From positions 1 through 8,326 of the forward strand of contig JASHQP010000738.1 of assembly GCA_030039095.1 (NCBI GenBank): DNA of 8,326 bases. The letters are read 5' to 3'. The DNA is from Streptosporangiaceae bacterium. GTDB lineage: Bacteria; Actinomycetota; Actinomycetes; Streptosporangiales; Streptosporangiaceae. The notes under the pieces were generated by a model that was given only the letters and a program-made list of their open reading frames with translations, was not told the origin of the DNA and searched no databases. The translations under genes were made by a program, and so were the position numbers. Shown piece by piece: positions 1 to 7,090 of this stretch. How positions within the stretch are numbered: position 1 is the stretch's first letter; every line of letters starts with the position of its first letter.

Positions 1-1
1 C

Positions 2-1588
2 CGCCGTGGCCGGCCCGCCGCGCTGATCGCGGTCAGCGCCCTGGTCGCCGCCGTGGTCATCGTGCCGCTGGTGTTCCTGCTCACCGAGGCGCGCGGCGCG
101 GGCGCGGGGCAGGTCGCGGCGCTGATCGCCCGGCCGCTGACCGGCCAGCTGCTGTGGAACACCGTGCGGCTGTCGGTGGCCGTCACCGGGCTGTGCGCGG
201 TCATCGGCACCGGGGCCGCCTGGCTGACCGAGCGCACCAGCCTGCCGGGCCGGCGGGTGTGGGTCGTGCTGATCGTGGTGCCGCTGGCCATCCCGGACTT
301 CGTGGTGAGCTTCGGCTGGGCGTCGCTGTCCACCGCGGTGGCCGGGTTCCGCGGCGCGGTGCTGGTCATGACGCTGTCGGTGTACCCGCTGGTGTACCTG
401 CCGGTGGCCGCGAGCCTGCGCAACGCCGACCCCGGCCAGGAAGAAGTCGCCCGCAGCCTCGGCGCCGGGCGGCTGAAAACCTTCTGGCGCATCACGATCG
501 GCCAGGCCAGGGTCGCGATTCTCGGTGGCTGCCTGCTGGTCGTGCTGGTGCTGCTCGCCGAGTACGGCGCGTTCGAGATCCTCGGCTACCAGACCTTCAC
601 CACCGAGATCTTCACCGAGTTCTCCAGCCTGTTCGACATCCCCTCGGCCTGCGCGCTGTCGCTCGTGCTCGTCGCCCTCGGCCTGGCCGTGCTCGCGGGA
701 GAGTCGCTGGCGCGCGGCCGTGGCCGGGTCAGCCGCGCCGGGCCGCTCGCGCAGCGGGCCACCCCCCGGCAGCGTCTCGGCTGGTGGACCGTGCCCGCCC
801 TGGCAGCCCTGGGCGCCCTGGTGGTGCTCGCGCTGGGCGTCCCGGCCGGATCCGCGATCTACTGGTGGGTCACCGGCACCAGCCAGCCATTCACCGGCAC
901 CCCGCTGCTGTCCGCCGCCGGGTACACGTTCGGCTACAGCGCCGCCGCGGCCGCGCTCGCCACGCTCATGGCGCTGCCGGTCGCCATCCTGGCGCTGCGC
1001 CGCGGCGGCAGGCCCGGCCGGATCGCCGAACGCACCACCTACCTCGTGCTGGCCATGCCGGGCCTGGTCATCGCGCTGGCCCTGGCCTACTTCAGCGAAA
1101 CCTACGCCGCCGGGCTGTGGTACCACACCGCGCCCATGCTCGTCTTCGCCTACGCCATCATGTTCTTCCCGCTCGCCCTCGTCGGCGTCCGCGCCTCGGT
1201 CGCCCAGGCGCCGCCGGAACTCGAGGACATCGCCCGCTCCCTCGGCCAGCGCCGGCTGGCCGTGCTCTGGCGGGTCACCCGCCCGCTGGTTGCGCCCGGG
1301 CTGGCCGCCGCGTTCTGCCTGGTGTTCCTGTCCGCGGTCACCGAGCTGACCGCGACCCTCATCCTGGTGCCCACCGGCGTGCAGACCCTGGCCACCCAGT
1401 TCTGGAACTACCAGCAAAACCTCGCCTACGGCCAGGCCGCACCGTTCGCCCTCGCCATGATCGCCATCGCCGCCGTGCCCAGCTACGTCCTCGGCCGGTT
1501 CTTCGACCGCCTCCCCGCACGCGCCGCATCCCGCACACCCGGCTCCGCGCCAGCGCTGCGCACGAGCGCACAACACGCCGTGGATTGA
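2..1588 (+). CDS. Fused two-domain iron(III)-type ABC transporter permease (5' end outside window)
   Basis: Inner-membrane permease of an ABC importer, most like the FbpB/SfuB ferric-iron type, in which two permease domains are fused in one chain. The frame is open from base 2. The first in-window start, GTG at 53, lies inside a hydrophobic helix (AALIAVSALVAAVVIVPL), so the true start is upstream and probably only a few residues are missing. Each half carries an EAA loop that docks on the ATPase: EEVARSLGAGRL (about residues 130-141 counted from base 53) and EDIARSLGQRRL (about 391-402). About six membrane helices lie in each half, with a weakly conserved linker near residues 220-245. The stop at 1586-1588 is 9 bases before the next start, so the two are probably co-transcribed. 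No binding protein or ATPase gene is in view; they may lie upstream. The iron substrate is inferred from the fused architecture and the DUF2470 neighbour. Another metal or a small anion is possible. Confidence 0.88.
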   Translation, partial: RRGRPAALIAVSALVAAVVIVPLVFLLTEARGAGAGQVAALIARPLTGQLLWNTVRLSVAVTGLCAVIGTGAAWLTERTSLPGRRVWVVLIVVPLAIPDFVVSFGWASLSTAVAGFRGAVLVMTLSVYPLVYLPVAASLRNADPGQEEVARSLGAGRLKTFWRITIGQARVAILGGCLLVVLVLLAEYGAFEILGYQTFTTEIFTEFSSLFDIPSACALSLVLVALGLAVLAGESLARGRGRVSRAGPLAQRATPRQRLGWWTVPALAALGALVVLALGVPAGSAIYWWVTGTSQPFTGTPLLSAAGYTFGYSAAAAALATLMALPVAILALRRGGRPGRIAERTTYLVLAMPGLVIALALAYFSETYAAGLWYHTAPMLVFAYAIMFFPLALVGVRASVAQAPPELEDIARSLGQRRLAVLWRVTRPLVAPGLAAAFCLVFLSAVTELTATLILVPTGVQTLATQFWNYQQNLAYGQAAPFALAMIAIAAVPSYVLGRFFDRLPARAASRTPGSAPALRTSAQHAVD

Positions 1589-1597
1589 GGAAGACTC

Positions 1598-2290
1598 ATG
1601 GACCTTGCCGTGCTCCCCGGGCCAACCCTGGCCGAACTCGCGCGAACCGCGGTAGCCCGGGCCACCGCCGCCACGGTTGCCTGCGCCGACGGCCCGGCAC
1701 CGGCACTGGCCGTCGCGGTGCGAGCCGGCCCCGGCGGGCAGCCGATCCTGCTGCCCGCCCCAGGATCCGAACTCGCCGGGCAGCTGGGTTCCAGCACCGC
1801 CGGCGTCACCGTCTGTGTGCCCGCCGACCCGCCCTACCGTGCGCTGCGGCTCACCGGCCGCGTCCAGGCCGTCCCGCCGGGCAGCACGCGGAGCCCGGCC
1901 GCCTACCCGGTCGAGCTGCAATCCGCGCAATTCACCGGCGCCGGCGTCCGGCCCGTCCCCCTGGCCAGCTACTATGCGGCCGCGCCCGACCCGCTATGGC
2001 GCGAGGCCCCGGCCATCCTGCGTCACCTGGGCCACGGGCACATGAGCGAGCTGATCGCCTGCGTTCGCGCTCACGGCATGCACCGCGCGGAATGGGTCAT
2101 CCCCGCCGCGCTGGACCGCTACGGCCTGCGGCTCCTGGTCTTCACCGCCGACGGCGTCGCCGACACCAGGCTCTCCTACCCCGGCGGCCCGGTAACCTCC
2201 TTCGCCCAGGTCCCGCACTCCCTGCGCGCCGTCCTGGCCTGCCGCTGCCAGCCCGGGCCCAGCCCTGGCGACCGTGACCCCGGCAGCTAG
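1598..2290 (+). CDS. DUF2470-domain protein, HugZ/HutZ-like (possible haem/iron utilisation)
   Basis: A 230-residue soluble protein with no signal peptide. The C-terminal part (about residues 140-220) fits the DUF2470 pattern: a His-rich helix start (HLGHGHMSELIACVRAHG, His143/146/148), then an acidic strand region (LVFTADGVADTRLSYPGGPV) and a final helix (QVPHSLRAVLACR). In family members this domain follows an FMN-binding-type split barrel and is found in haem-degrading or haem-binding proteins (HugZ, HutZ). Residues 1-130 are compatible with a degenerate split barrel but show no clear flavin motif. The start is supported by GAGGAAG at 1587-1593, four bases before ATG 1598. The ribosome site overlaps the stop of the permease gene, which suggests coupling. 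The context supports a role in iron handling. Haem binding itself is inferred. Confidence 0.72.
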   Translation: MDLAVLPGPTLAELARTAVARATAATVACADGPAPALAVAVRAGPGGQPILLPAPGSELAGQLGSSTAGVTVCVPADPPYRALRLTGRVQAVPPGSTRSPAAYPVELQSAQFTGAGVRPVPLASYYAAAPDPLWREAPAILRHLGHGHMSELIACVRAHGMHRAEWVIPAALDRYGLRLLVFTADGVADTRLSYPGGPVTSFAQVPHSLRAVLACRCQPGPSPGDRDPGS

Positions 2291-2505
2291 CCGGCCGCGA
2301 GGCTCGCGTCCGCGTGTCGCTGGCGGATGGCAGCTCGCAGGTCGCGGCAGTATCCGACCAGTGCGCCGGCACGATCAGCGGATCCCGGGCGAGGCCAGAG
2401 GCCATCGAGGAAATCCATCCTGGAATTGACACCCAGAAGCGCGAGCCCGAACGGGGCAGCATCACCAGCCCGCTGACCCGCTCGCTGGCCGGCCCTCCAC
2501 GTCAA
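2287..2505 (-). pseudogene. Possible 3' remnant of an unidentified reverse-strand gene
   Basis: A 72-codon reverse frame. Its last 45 or so residues look like real protein, with mixed composition (MDFLDGLWPRPGSADRAG, then a helical tail with CRDLRAAIRQRHADASL). The first 15 residues (repeated GQRAG) look like noise. The stop (2289-2287) shares the CTAG tetranucleotide with the DUF2470 stop, a compact convergent arrangement. The other end runs into the IS3 remnant near 2490, as if the 5' part of the gene was lost when the IS arrived or decayed. I do not recognise the family. In about 43 codons roughly 70% end in G or C, lower than in the neighbours, so a chance frame is a real possibility. Confidence 0.3.
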
Positions 2506-2638
2506 ACGATCAAGCCTGGGTCGAGTCGTTCTTCGGTCACCTCAAGGGCGAGTTCCCGCACCTGGAGAAGACCCGCGACGGCGGCGAACTGGAAGCCGAA
2601 CTGGACCGCCTCCGCGATCACTACAACACGATCCGGCT
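2490..2638 (+). pseudogene. IS3-family transposase fragment, left piece (integrase-core C-terminal part)
   Basis: Codons on positions divisible by 3 read STSNDQAWVESFFGHLKGEF and go on through PHLEKTRDGG to RDHYNTIRL. This is the end of the rve (DDE) integrase core of an IS3-family OrfB. The Glu of WVESFF is the usual position of the third catalytic acidic residue. The upstream part of the transposase, including the first two acidic residues, is missing: similarity fades before about 2490. To the right the match stops exactly at CGG-CT(T), where the inverted repeat of the Tn554-type element starts. Beyond it the frame runs on meaninglessly (SPGVFRLSHDV...) to TAG 2736. The rest of the transposase reappears at 7103. 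The fragment is non-functional both as a 5'-deleted gene and as an interrupted one. Confidence 0.85.
2633..2638 (+). repeat. Left copy of hexamer CCGGCT flanking the Tn554-type element
   Basis: Direct repeat of 7103-7108. It lies in the codons ATC CGG CTT of the interrupted IS3 transposase and abuts the left inverted repeat. It is the likely crossover (overlap) segment of the recombinase site. The match extends weakly outward: GATCCGGCT here against GAACCGGCT on the right. Confidence 0.85.
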
Positions 2639-2650
2639 TTCTCCAGGGGT
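2639..2650 (+). repeat. Left terminal inverted repeat of the Tn554-type element
   Basis: TTCTCCAGGGGT, the exact reverse complement of 7091-7102. The identity ends cleanly at 2650. Twelve bases is the usual size of a core-type arm bound by a tyrosine recombinase. Confidence 0.88.
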
Positions 2651-2773
2651 CTTCAGGCTGTCGCATGACGTAGCTCTGGTGAGACATTTGCCGTTCCTTG
2701 CAACGCATCTCCACGGGTGTCGTGCACGTTGCTGGTAGTTGTTAACCGTGCCCGCGACGGGGGATCGGGGGGG
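2651..2773 (+). promoter_or_regulatory. Left subterminal region and tnpA leader
   Basis: Non-coding stretch between the left repeat and tnpA. It must hold the tnpA promoter and any accessory binding sites, but I see no convincing -35/-10 pair. It contains TGTCGTGCAC at 2718-2727, the reverse complement of 7012-7021. The two copies lie 79 and 81 bases inside their respective ends. Short TTGC words recur (2690-2702). GGGGGA and GGGGGGG runs just before 2774 can act as the ribosome site. Confidence 0.4.
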
Positions 2774-3949
2774 ATGGCGATGCGGGTGTTTCCGGTTCAG
2801 TTGCCTTCTGGCGTGCGGTACTGGACGGTGCTTGATGATGACCTGGCCGTGGTCGGTGAGGCAGACGACTTCTTGCGCCATGTGCGGTTCGGCCGCGACG
2901 GCTCGGAGCTGACCACCAAGGCGTATGCGGGCGGGATCGCCCTGTATCTGCGGTGGTGCCGGCGGACCGGGCGGTCGTGGCAGGCCGGGGCCGCTCATCT
3001 GGGCTTATTCATCACGTGGCTGCGTTACGCATCTGCGCAGGCCGTTGGTCATGACGGCGGTGGAGAGGTGCTGGCCGGCCCGGGCGTCGAGCCGGTTCGC
3101 GGCGCGCGGCGGATAAACGCCGTGCTGACTGCGGTCCGCGCGTTCATCACGCACGCGGTGACCAACGGCCAGGCACCAGGCGAGCTGCTGGCGCTGATCT
3201 ACGAGCTGGCGGACGCGCGGGACCTTCCCGAGCAGGCCCGGGCCGAGGACAGCCGCATGTCGTGGCGGATGCGGGCCCGTCACCGGTTGCGGGAACCAGA
3301 CAGCGGAGTCGACCGGGCCAGCGACGAGGAGATCGTCGCGCTGCTGGCCGGGTGCTGTTCGGCACGGGACCGGCTGATCGTGTTGCTGATGGCCCGGGCG
3401 GGGCTTCGCCGTGGGGAATTGTGCGGGCTGCGCCGCAGCGATGTGCACCTGCTCGCCGATTCCCGGACGCTGGGATGCGATGTGCCGCGGGCGCACCTGC
3501 ATGTGGTCCGCCGGGACAATGCCAACGGCGCCTGGGCCAAGTCCCGGCGGCAGCGCACGGTGCCGCTTGACTTCCTGGCGGTCCGGGCCTTCGACGCCTA
3601 CGAAATCGAACGGCTGGCTGTTCGCCGTGCCGCGGGCTCGGATTTCGTGCTGGTCAACTTGTTCCGCGAGCCGGTCGGCGCGCCGATGCGCCCGGATGCG
3701 ATCGGCGAGCTGATCGCCGCGGCGGGCAGGCGCGCCGGGTTGTCCCGCCGGGTCCGGCCACATCAGCTGCGGCATGCGTTCGGGTCGAATCTGGCCGACG
3801 CGGGTGCCGGAGTTGATGAGATCTCCGACCTGCTCGGGCACGCGTCGGTGTCGTCCTCGCAGGTTTACATTCACCCGGCGCCAGGACGGCTGCGGGAGTC
3901 GGTCGAGCGGGTACCGGTTCCCCGCGAGCTCGCCGGGCCAGTCCGGTGA
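2774..3949 (+). CDS. tnpA: Tn554-type TnpA, tyrosine recombinase
   Basis: A 391-residue site-specific recombinase of the phage-integrase family that should cut and rejoin DNA at the element ends. An N-terminal SAM-like core-binding domain (about residues 1-150) contains a typical helix (TTKAYAGGIALYLRWCRRTG). The catalytic domain follows with all expected residues: Arg212 in AGLRRGEL, Lys256 in WAKSRRQRTVPL, His330 and Arg333 in HQLRH, His356 in LLGHASV and nucleophile Tyr365 in QVYIHP. The start is taken as ATG 2774, preceded by G-rich runs. A GTG at 2717 would add 19 low-complexity residues and overlap the subterminal repeat, and ATG 2780 is also possible. The stop overlaps the tnpB start by four bases (GTGA). 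The usual size of Tn554 TnpA is about 360 residues. Family assignment is firm; the Tn554 subclass rests on the three-gene order. Confidence 0.93.
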   Translation: MAMRVFPVQLPSGVRYWTVLDDDLAVVGEADDFLRHVRFGRDGSELTTKAYAGGIALYLRWCRRTGRSWQAGAAHLGLFITWLRYASAQAVGHDGGGEVLAGPGVEPVRGARRINAVLTAVRAFITHAVTNGQAPGELLALIYELADARDLPEQARAEDSRMSWRMRARHRLREPDSGVDRASDEEIVALLAGCCSARDRLIVLLMARAGLRRGELCGLRRSDVHLLADSRTLGCDVPRAHLHVVRRDNANGAWAKSRRQRTVPLDFLAVRAFDAYEIERLAVRRAAGSDFVLVNLFREPVGAPMRPDAIGELIAAAGRRAGLSRRVRPHQLRHAFGSNLADAGAGVDEISDLLGHASVSSSQVYIHPAPGRLRESVERVPVPRELAGPVR

Positions 3950-6453
3950 GCGGCACGGCACCGGCCTTCGCTGAGCCAGCGGTCCGCGCGACAGCGCCGG
4001 GCAGCACGGCCACCGTGCATGTCTTCGGCACCCGGCGCGCTCCCGGCGGGCCGGCCAGCGCGCTGGCCGCGGTGATCGACCCGGCGTTCCTGGCCGAGGC
4101 GGGCTGGGACGCCGATCTGCTGGTGCTGCGCCCGCCTGCTGCGCATCCGCTGCTGGGCAGGCCGGTATGCCGGGCACCAGGCTGCCAGACCACCGCGCCG
4201 GCCCGCTTGAGGGTCTGTCAGTCCTGCCAGCGCCGGCTCGCCGCGGCGGGGCTGGAACCCGGGCAGGCTGGCTCGCTGCCGCCGCGCCCGTATCCAGTCC
4301 GCGGGCCCGGCCAGTGCGCGGTCAGCGGCTGCGGGCGAGAGCAGGTCTCCGCGCCCGCGGCCTTGTGCCGGGCGCACCTGGATCAGCGTGAGGAACTTGG
4401 CGTCAGCATCGGGCAGTTCCTGACCCGCCCGTCGGTCCGGCCGCTGCCTGCATGCGGCCCGTGCGTGGTGACGGCCTGCCCGCGGCAGCGCCGCCATCCC
4501 GACGGGCTGTACTGCGAGGCGCACCAGATGCGGCTGCGCGCCGCCCGCCGTGCCGATCCCGCGCTCGACGAGCAGCGCTGGCGGGCCACTGGCAACGCGA
4601 TCGGCACTGGCGGCCAGATCAGCCTGCGCGGCCTGCCGGTCCTGGTCATTGCCGAGGTGCTGGCCGGGCTGCAGCGCCGTTGCCGCATCGATGCGGTCAA
4701 GACCAAGGAAACCGATCTGCGGGCTGTCTGTGACGACCTGCGCCGCCAGCAGGCCGCGACGATCGCCGGCTACCACATCGATCCGGGCCGCAGCCTGGCG
4801 TTCAAGGGCCTCGCCAGCAGCCTTATCACTCACGCCCGCAGGGCGCTGGCCGGGCCGGAGACCGAGATCCGCGGTGATGTGTGGGATCTGAGCCTGTTCG
4901 GCCACCGCGGCAAGCTCGACTTCACTGGCATCAGCCAGTACTGGCTGCGCGAAACCGCGAAACGGTGGGCCGCGGACGACCTGCCGAAACGCCGGGTCAA
5001 CCCCGGCCGGGTCACCAGCGGCGGGCTGGCGCTGCGCCACCACATCGGCTGGCTGGGCCGGCTGTCGCAATCCTTGCGGATGCGGCCCGGCCGGGGCGAG
5101 CACCCCGCCGCGCTGGGCCGCGCGGACATGGAGGCGTTCCTGCAGCGGCTGGCTTACCTGCACTCGGCCGGGCAGATCAGCGGCGATGCGCGGGTCCGCG
5201 CCTGCCGGGAAGTCAAGCACGTGCTCACCCAGGCCCGGCTGATGGGACTGACCCGCCCCGGCGGCCCGGCCGCCGGGCTCGGCGAGGACTTCGCCATCCA
5301 CCTCGGCGACATACCCGTCAAGCCCGCGCCCGGCGAACGAGGCAAGGACTTGCCCGCCGAGATCCTCAGGCAGCTGTGCCAGCAACTGCACCTGCTGCCC
5401 AGCCCGGAGATCCGCACCGCGGTCGAGCTGGCCATCGACACCGGCCGCCGCCCCGAAGAGATCGCCACCTTGGCCTGGAACTGCCTGGCCCGCGACGCCG
5501 ACGGCGCGCCAGTCCTGGTCTATGACAACCACAAAGCCGGACGCGGCAAGCGGCGGCTGCCGATCACCGAAGCCACCGCCAAGGTGATCCTCGCCCAGCA
5601 GCAGCGGGTCCGCGCCCGCTACCCGGCCGTCCCAGTCGCCGGGCTGAAGCTGCTGCCCGCCGACCGGCGCAACCCCGGCGGCGCCAAGGCCCTGACGGCA
5701 TTCACACTCGGCTTCGCCCACCGTGCCTGGGTCGCCAGGCTCCCGGCGCTGACCACCAGCGACAGCACCGAGTTCGACAAGCGGCGAGTGATCCTCTACG
5801 CCTACCGGCACAGCTACGCCCAGCGGCACGCCGACTCCGGGGTGCCGATCGACGTGCTGCGCGAGCTGATGGACCACCGCAAGCTCGACACCACCCGCGG
5901 CTACTATTCGGTCGGCGAGGCGCGCCGCCGCGAGGCGGTCGACCGCGTCGCCGCGATGCAATTCGACCGGCACGGCAACCGTATCTGGCGCGCCGCCCAG
6001 GCCCTGCTGGACTCCGAGCACACGCGCCGTCGCGTCGGCGAGGTCACCGTCCCGTTCGGGGTATGCGCCGAACCGTCGAACGTCAAAGCCGGCGGCAGCG
6101 CCTGCCCCTACCGGTTCCGCTGCGCCGGCTGCGACCATTTCCGCACCGACGTCTCCTACCTCCCCGACCTGCGCGCCTACCTCGATGACCTGCTCCGCAA
6201 CCGGGAACGCGTCCTGGCCGCCGCCGGCCTGGACGACTGGGCCAGAACCGAAGCCCTCCCATCGGAACAGGAAATCGCCCGGATCAGGCACCTGATCAGC
6301 AAGATCACCGGCGACCTCGGCAAGCTCACGCCCGCCGAGCGCGGCGGCATCGATGACGCGGTCTCCGCGGTCCGCCGTCACCGCGCCACAATGCTCGGCA
6401 TGCCTGCCGTCCGGGCAGCGATCATCCCGGCACCCCCGCAGGCCAGCCCGTGA
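3946..6453 (+). CDS. tnpB: Tn554-type TnpB, large tyrosine recombinase with zinc-finger-like modules
   Basis: An 835-residue protein, the second recombinase of the element. The N-terminus (residues about 70-195) has three tandem Cys/His modules: C75-x4-C80-x10-C91-x2-C94, C124-x4-C129-x11-C141-x2-H144, and C173-x4-C178-x11-C190-x2-H193. These are probable zinc fingers for DNA or protein contact. A core-binding region follows (about 200-480), then the catalytic domain: Arg502 in TGRRPEE, Lys530 in NHKAGRGKRR, Arg621 and His622 in YAYRHS, His644 in LMDHRKLDTTRGYY and nucleophile Tyr653. The first box II His is Tyr618. After the catalytic domain a Cys cluster, C707-x12-C720-x5-C726-x2-C729, is followed by His731 and a helical tail. 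The GTG start overlaps the tnpA stop and has no strong ribosome site of its own, so translation is probably coupled. It is about 200 residues longer than Tn554 TnpB (630), mostly from the N-terminal finger region. Confidence 0.92.
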   Translation: MSGTAPAFAEPAVRATAPGSTATVHVFGTRRAPGGPASALAAVIDPAFLAEAGWDADLLVLRPPAAHPLLGRPVCRAPGCQTTAPARLRVCQSCQRRLAAAGLEPGQAGSLPPRPYPVRGPGQCAVSGCGREQVSAPAALCRAHLDQREELGVSIGQFLTRPSVRPLPACGPCVVTACPRQRRHPDGLYCEAHQMRLRAARRADPALDEQRWRATGNAIGTGGQISLRGLPVLVIAEVLAGLQRRCRIDAVKTKETDLRAVCDDLRRQQAATIAGYHIDPGRSLAFKGLASSLITHARRALAGPETEIRGDVWDLSLFGHRGKLDFTGISQYWLRETAKRWAADDLPKRRVNPGRVTSGGLALRHHIGWLGRLSQSLRMRPGRGEHPAALGRADMEAFLQRLAYLHSAGQISGDARVRACREVKHVLTQARLMGLTRPGGPAAGLGEDFAIHLGDIPVKPAPGERGKDLPAEILRQLCQQLHLLPSPEIRTAVELAIDTGRRPEEIATLAWNCLARDADGAPVLVYDNHKAGRGKRRLPITEATAKVILAQQQRVRARYPAVPVAGLKLLPADRRNPGGAKALTAFTLGFAHRAWVARLPALTTSDSTEFDKRRVILYAYRHSYAQRHADSGVPIDVLRELMDHRKLDTTRGYYSVGEARRREAVDRVAAMQFDRHGNRIWRAAQALLDSEHTRRRVGEVTVPFGVCAEPSNVKAGGSACPYRFRCAGCDHFRTDVSYLPDLRAYLDDLLRNRERVLAAAGLDDWARTEALPSEQEIARIRHLISKITGDLGKLTPAERGGIDDAVSAVRRHRATMLGMPAVRAAIIPAPPQASP

Positions 6454-7007
6454 ACGGCACGCCTGGCAGCCGGGCCGAGGCCATCACCGCTGCCCGCAAG
6501 GCAGACACGAGCCGACGGCGCCAGCGGGTCCTGCGCGCCCTCGCCGCCTCCATCAGCACCGGAGACGACATCACCCCCGGCGGCGTCGCCCGCCGCGCAG
6601 GCGTTCACCGCAGCTTCCTCTACCGGCATCCCGACCTGCTCGCCGAGATCCACGCCGCACAGTCCCAGCCGCCCGCCGGGCGCGGCGCCGGACATGCCCC
6701 CACCCGCGAATCCCTCCAGGCAGACCTGGCTGCCGCGCACGAGCGCGCCAGCCGCCAGGCAACCCGCATCTGCCAGCTCGAACGCAAGCTCTCTGAACTG
6801 CTCGGCCAGCAAGCATGGCACGAATCAGGGCTCGGCGCGCCCGCCGACATCGACGCGCTCAACCAGAAGATCACCCATCTCGAGCAGCACGTCGCCGACC
6901 TCAGGCTCCAACTCGAACGCACAGACGAGGACCTGCAAGCCGCCCGCGCAGCCAACCGCGAACTGATGACCCAGGTCAACCTCAGCGTCCCCGCCCAGCA
7001 CCGGTAA
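6450..7007 (+). CDS. tnpC: Tn554-type TnpC, DUF6262-like HTH/coiled-coil accessory protein
   Basis: A 185-residue protein. In Tn554 the small TnpC influences transposition frequency and orientation but is not itself a recombinase, and a similar accessory role is inferred here. Residues about 22-66 form a helix-turn-helix resembling the TetR type (ITPGGVARRAGVHRSFLYRHPDLL). From about residue 85 to 175 the chain is a long coiled coil with heptad-like Leu spacing (ICQLERKLSELLGQQ, ITHLEQHVADLRLQLERT), suggesting a dimer. This layout matches actinobacterial DUF6262 proteins found after paired integrases. The start GTG 6450 overlaps the tnpB stop (GTGA), the same arrangement as at the tnpA/tnpB junction. 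A hairpin lies three bases after the stop. Confidence 0.85.
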   Translation: MNGTPGSRAEAITAARKADTSRRRQRVLRALAASISTGDDITPGGVARRAGVHRSFLYRHPDLLAEIHAAQSQPPAGRGAGHAPTRESLQADLAAAHERASRQATRICQLERKLSELLGQQAWHESGLGAPADIDALNQKITHLEQHVADLRLQLERTDEDLQAARAANRELMTQVNLSVPAQHR

Positions 7008-7009
7008 CC

Positions 7010-7035
7010 AGGTGCACGACAGCCGTCGCGCACCT
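7010..7035 (+). terminator. GC-rich hairpin just after tnpC
   Basis: AGGTGC and GCACCT form the outer stem (7010-7015, 7030-7035). One A/C mismatch follows, then CGAC/GTCG, then the tetraloop AGCC (7021-7024). It starts three bases after the TAA stop of tnpC. There is no T-run, which is common for actinobacterial terminators. It could also act as a recombinase or TnpC binding site, because its left arm contains one copy of the subterminal repeat. Confidence 0.5.
7012..7021 (+). repeat. Right copy of subterminal inverted repeat (GTGCACGACA)
   Basis: Reverse complement of 2718-2727, at almost the same distance from its end (81 bases against 79). The inner GTGCAC is a palindrome, so the match is less striking than its length suggests. 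It also takes part in the hairpin at 7010-7035. Confidence 0.4.
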
Positions 7036-7090
7036 GCAGGCACCGCAAACGCCAGCCCTGCAAACCCTCCAGCGGCTATGTCCGATTTGC

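Noticed and set aside
154..2277. 707-codon forward frame across the permease and DUF2470 genes
   Set aside because: Arg/Pro/Gly/His-rich translation with no membrane helices, in a shifted frame of two well-supported genes.
2422..2436. AATTGACACCC as the left end of the IS3 element or a promoter
   Set aside because: Only TTGACAC is shared with the right end, in the wrong orientation for an inverted repeat, and no -10 follows at a good distance.
2314..2673. 119-codon forward frame across the IS3 left piece
   Set aside because: Out of phase with the transposase remnant it overlaps, no motif, and its end falls inside the Tn554-type element.
3005..4177. 390-codon reverse frame opposite tnpA
   Set aside because: Shadow of the recombinase gene, low-complexity Arg/Pro composition.
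3871..6381. 836-codon reverse-strand open frame opposite tnpB
   Set aside because: High-GC shadow. Its translation lacks recognisable domains, while the forward frame has clear recombinase and Cys motifs.
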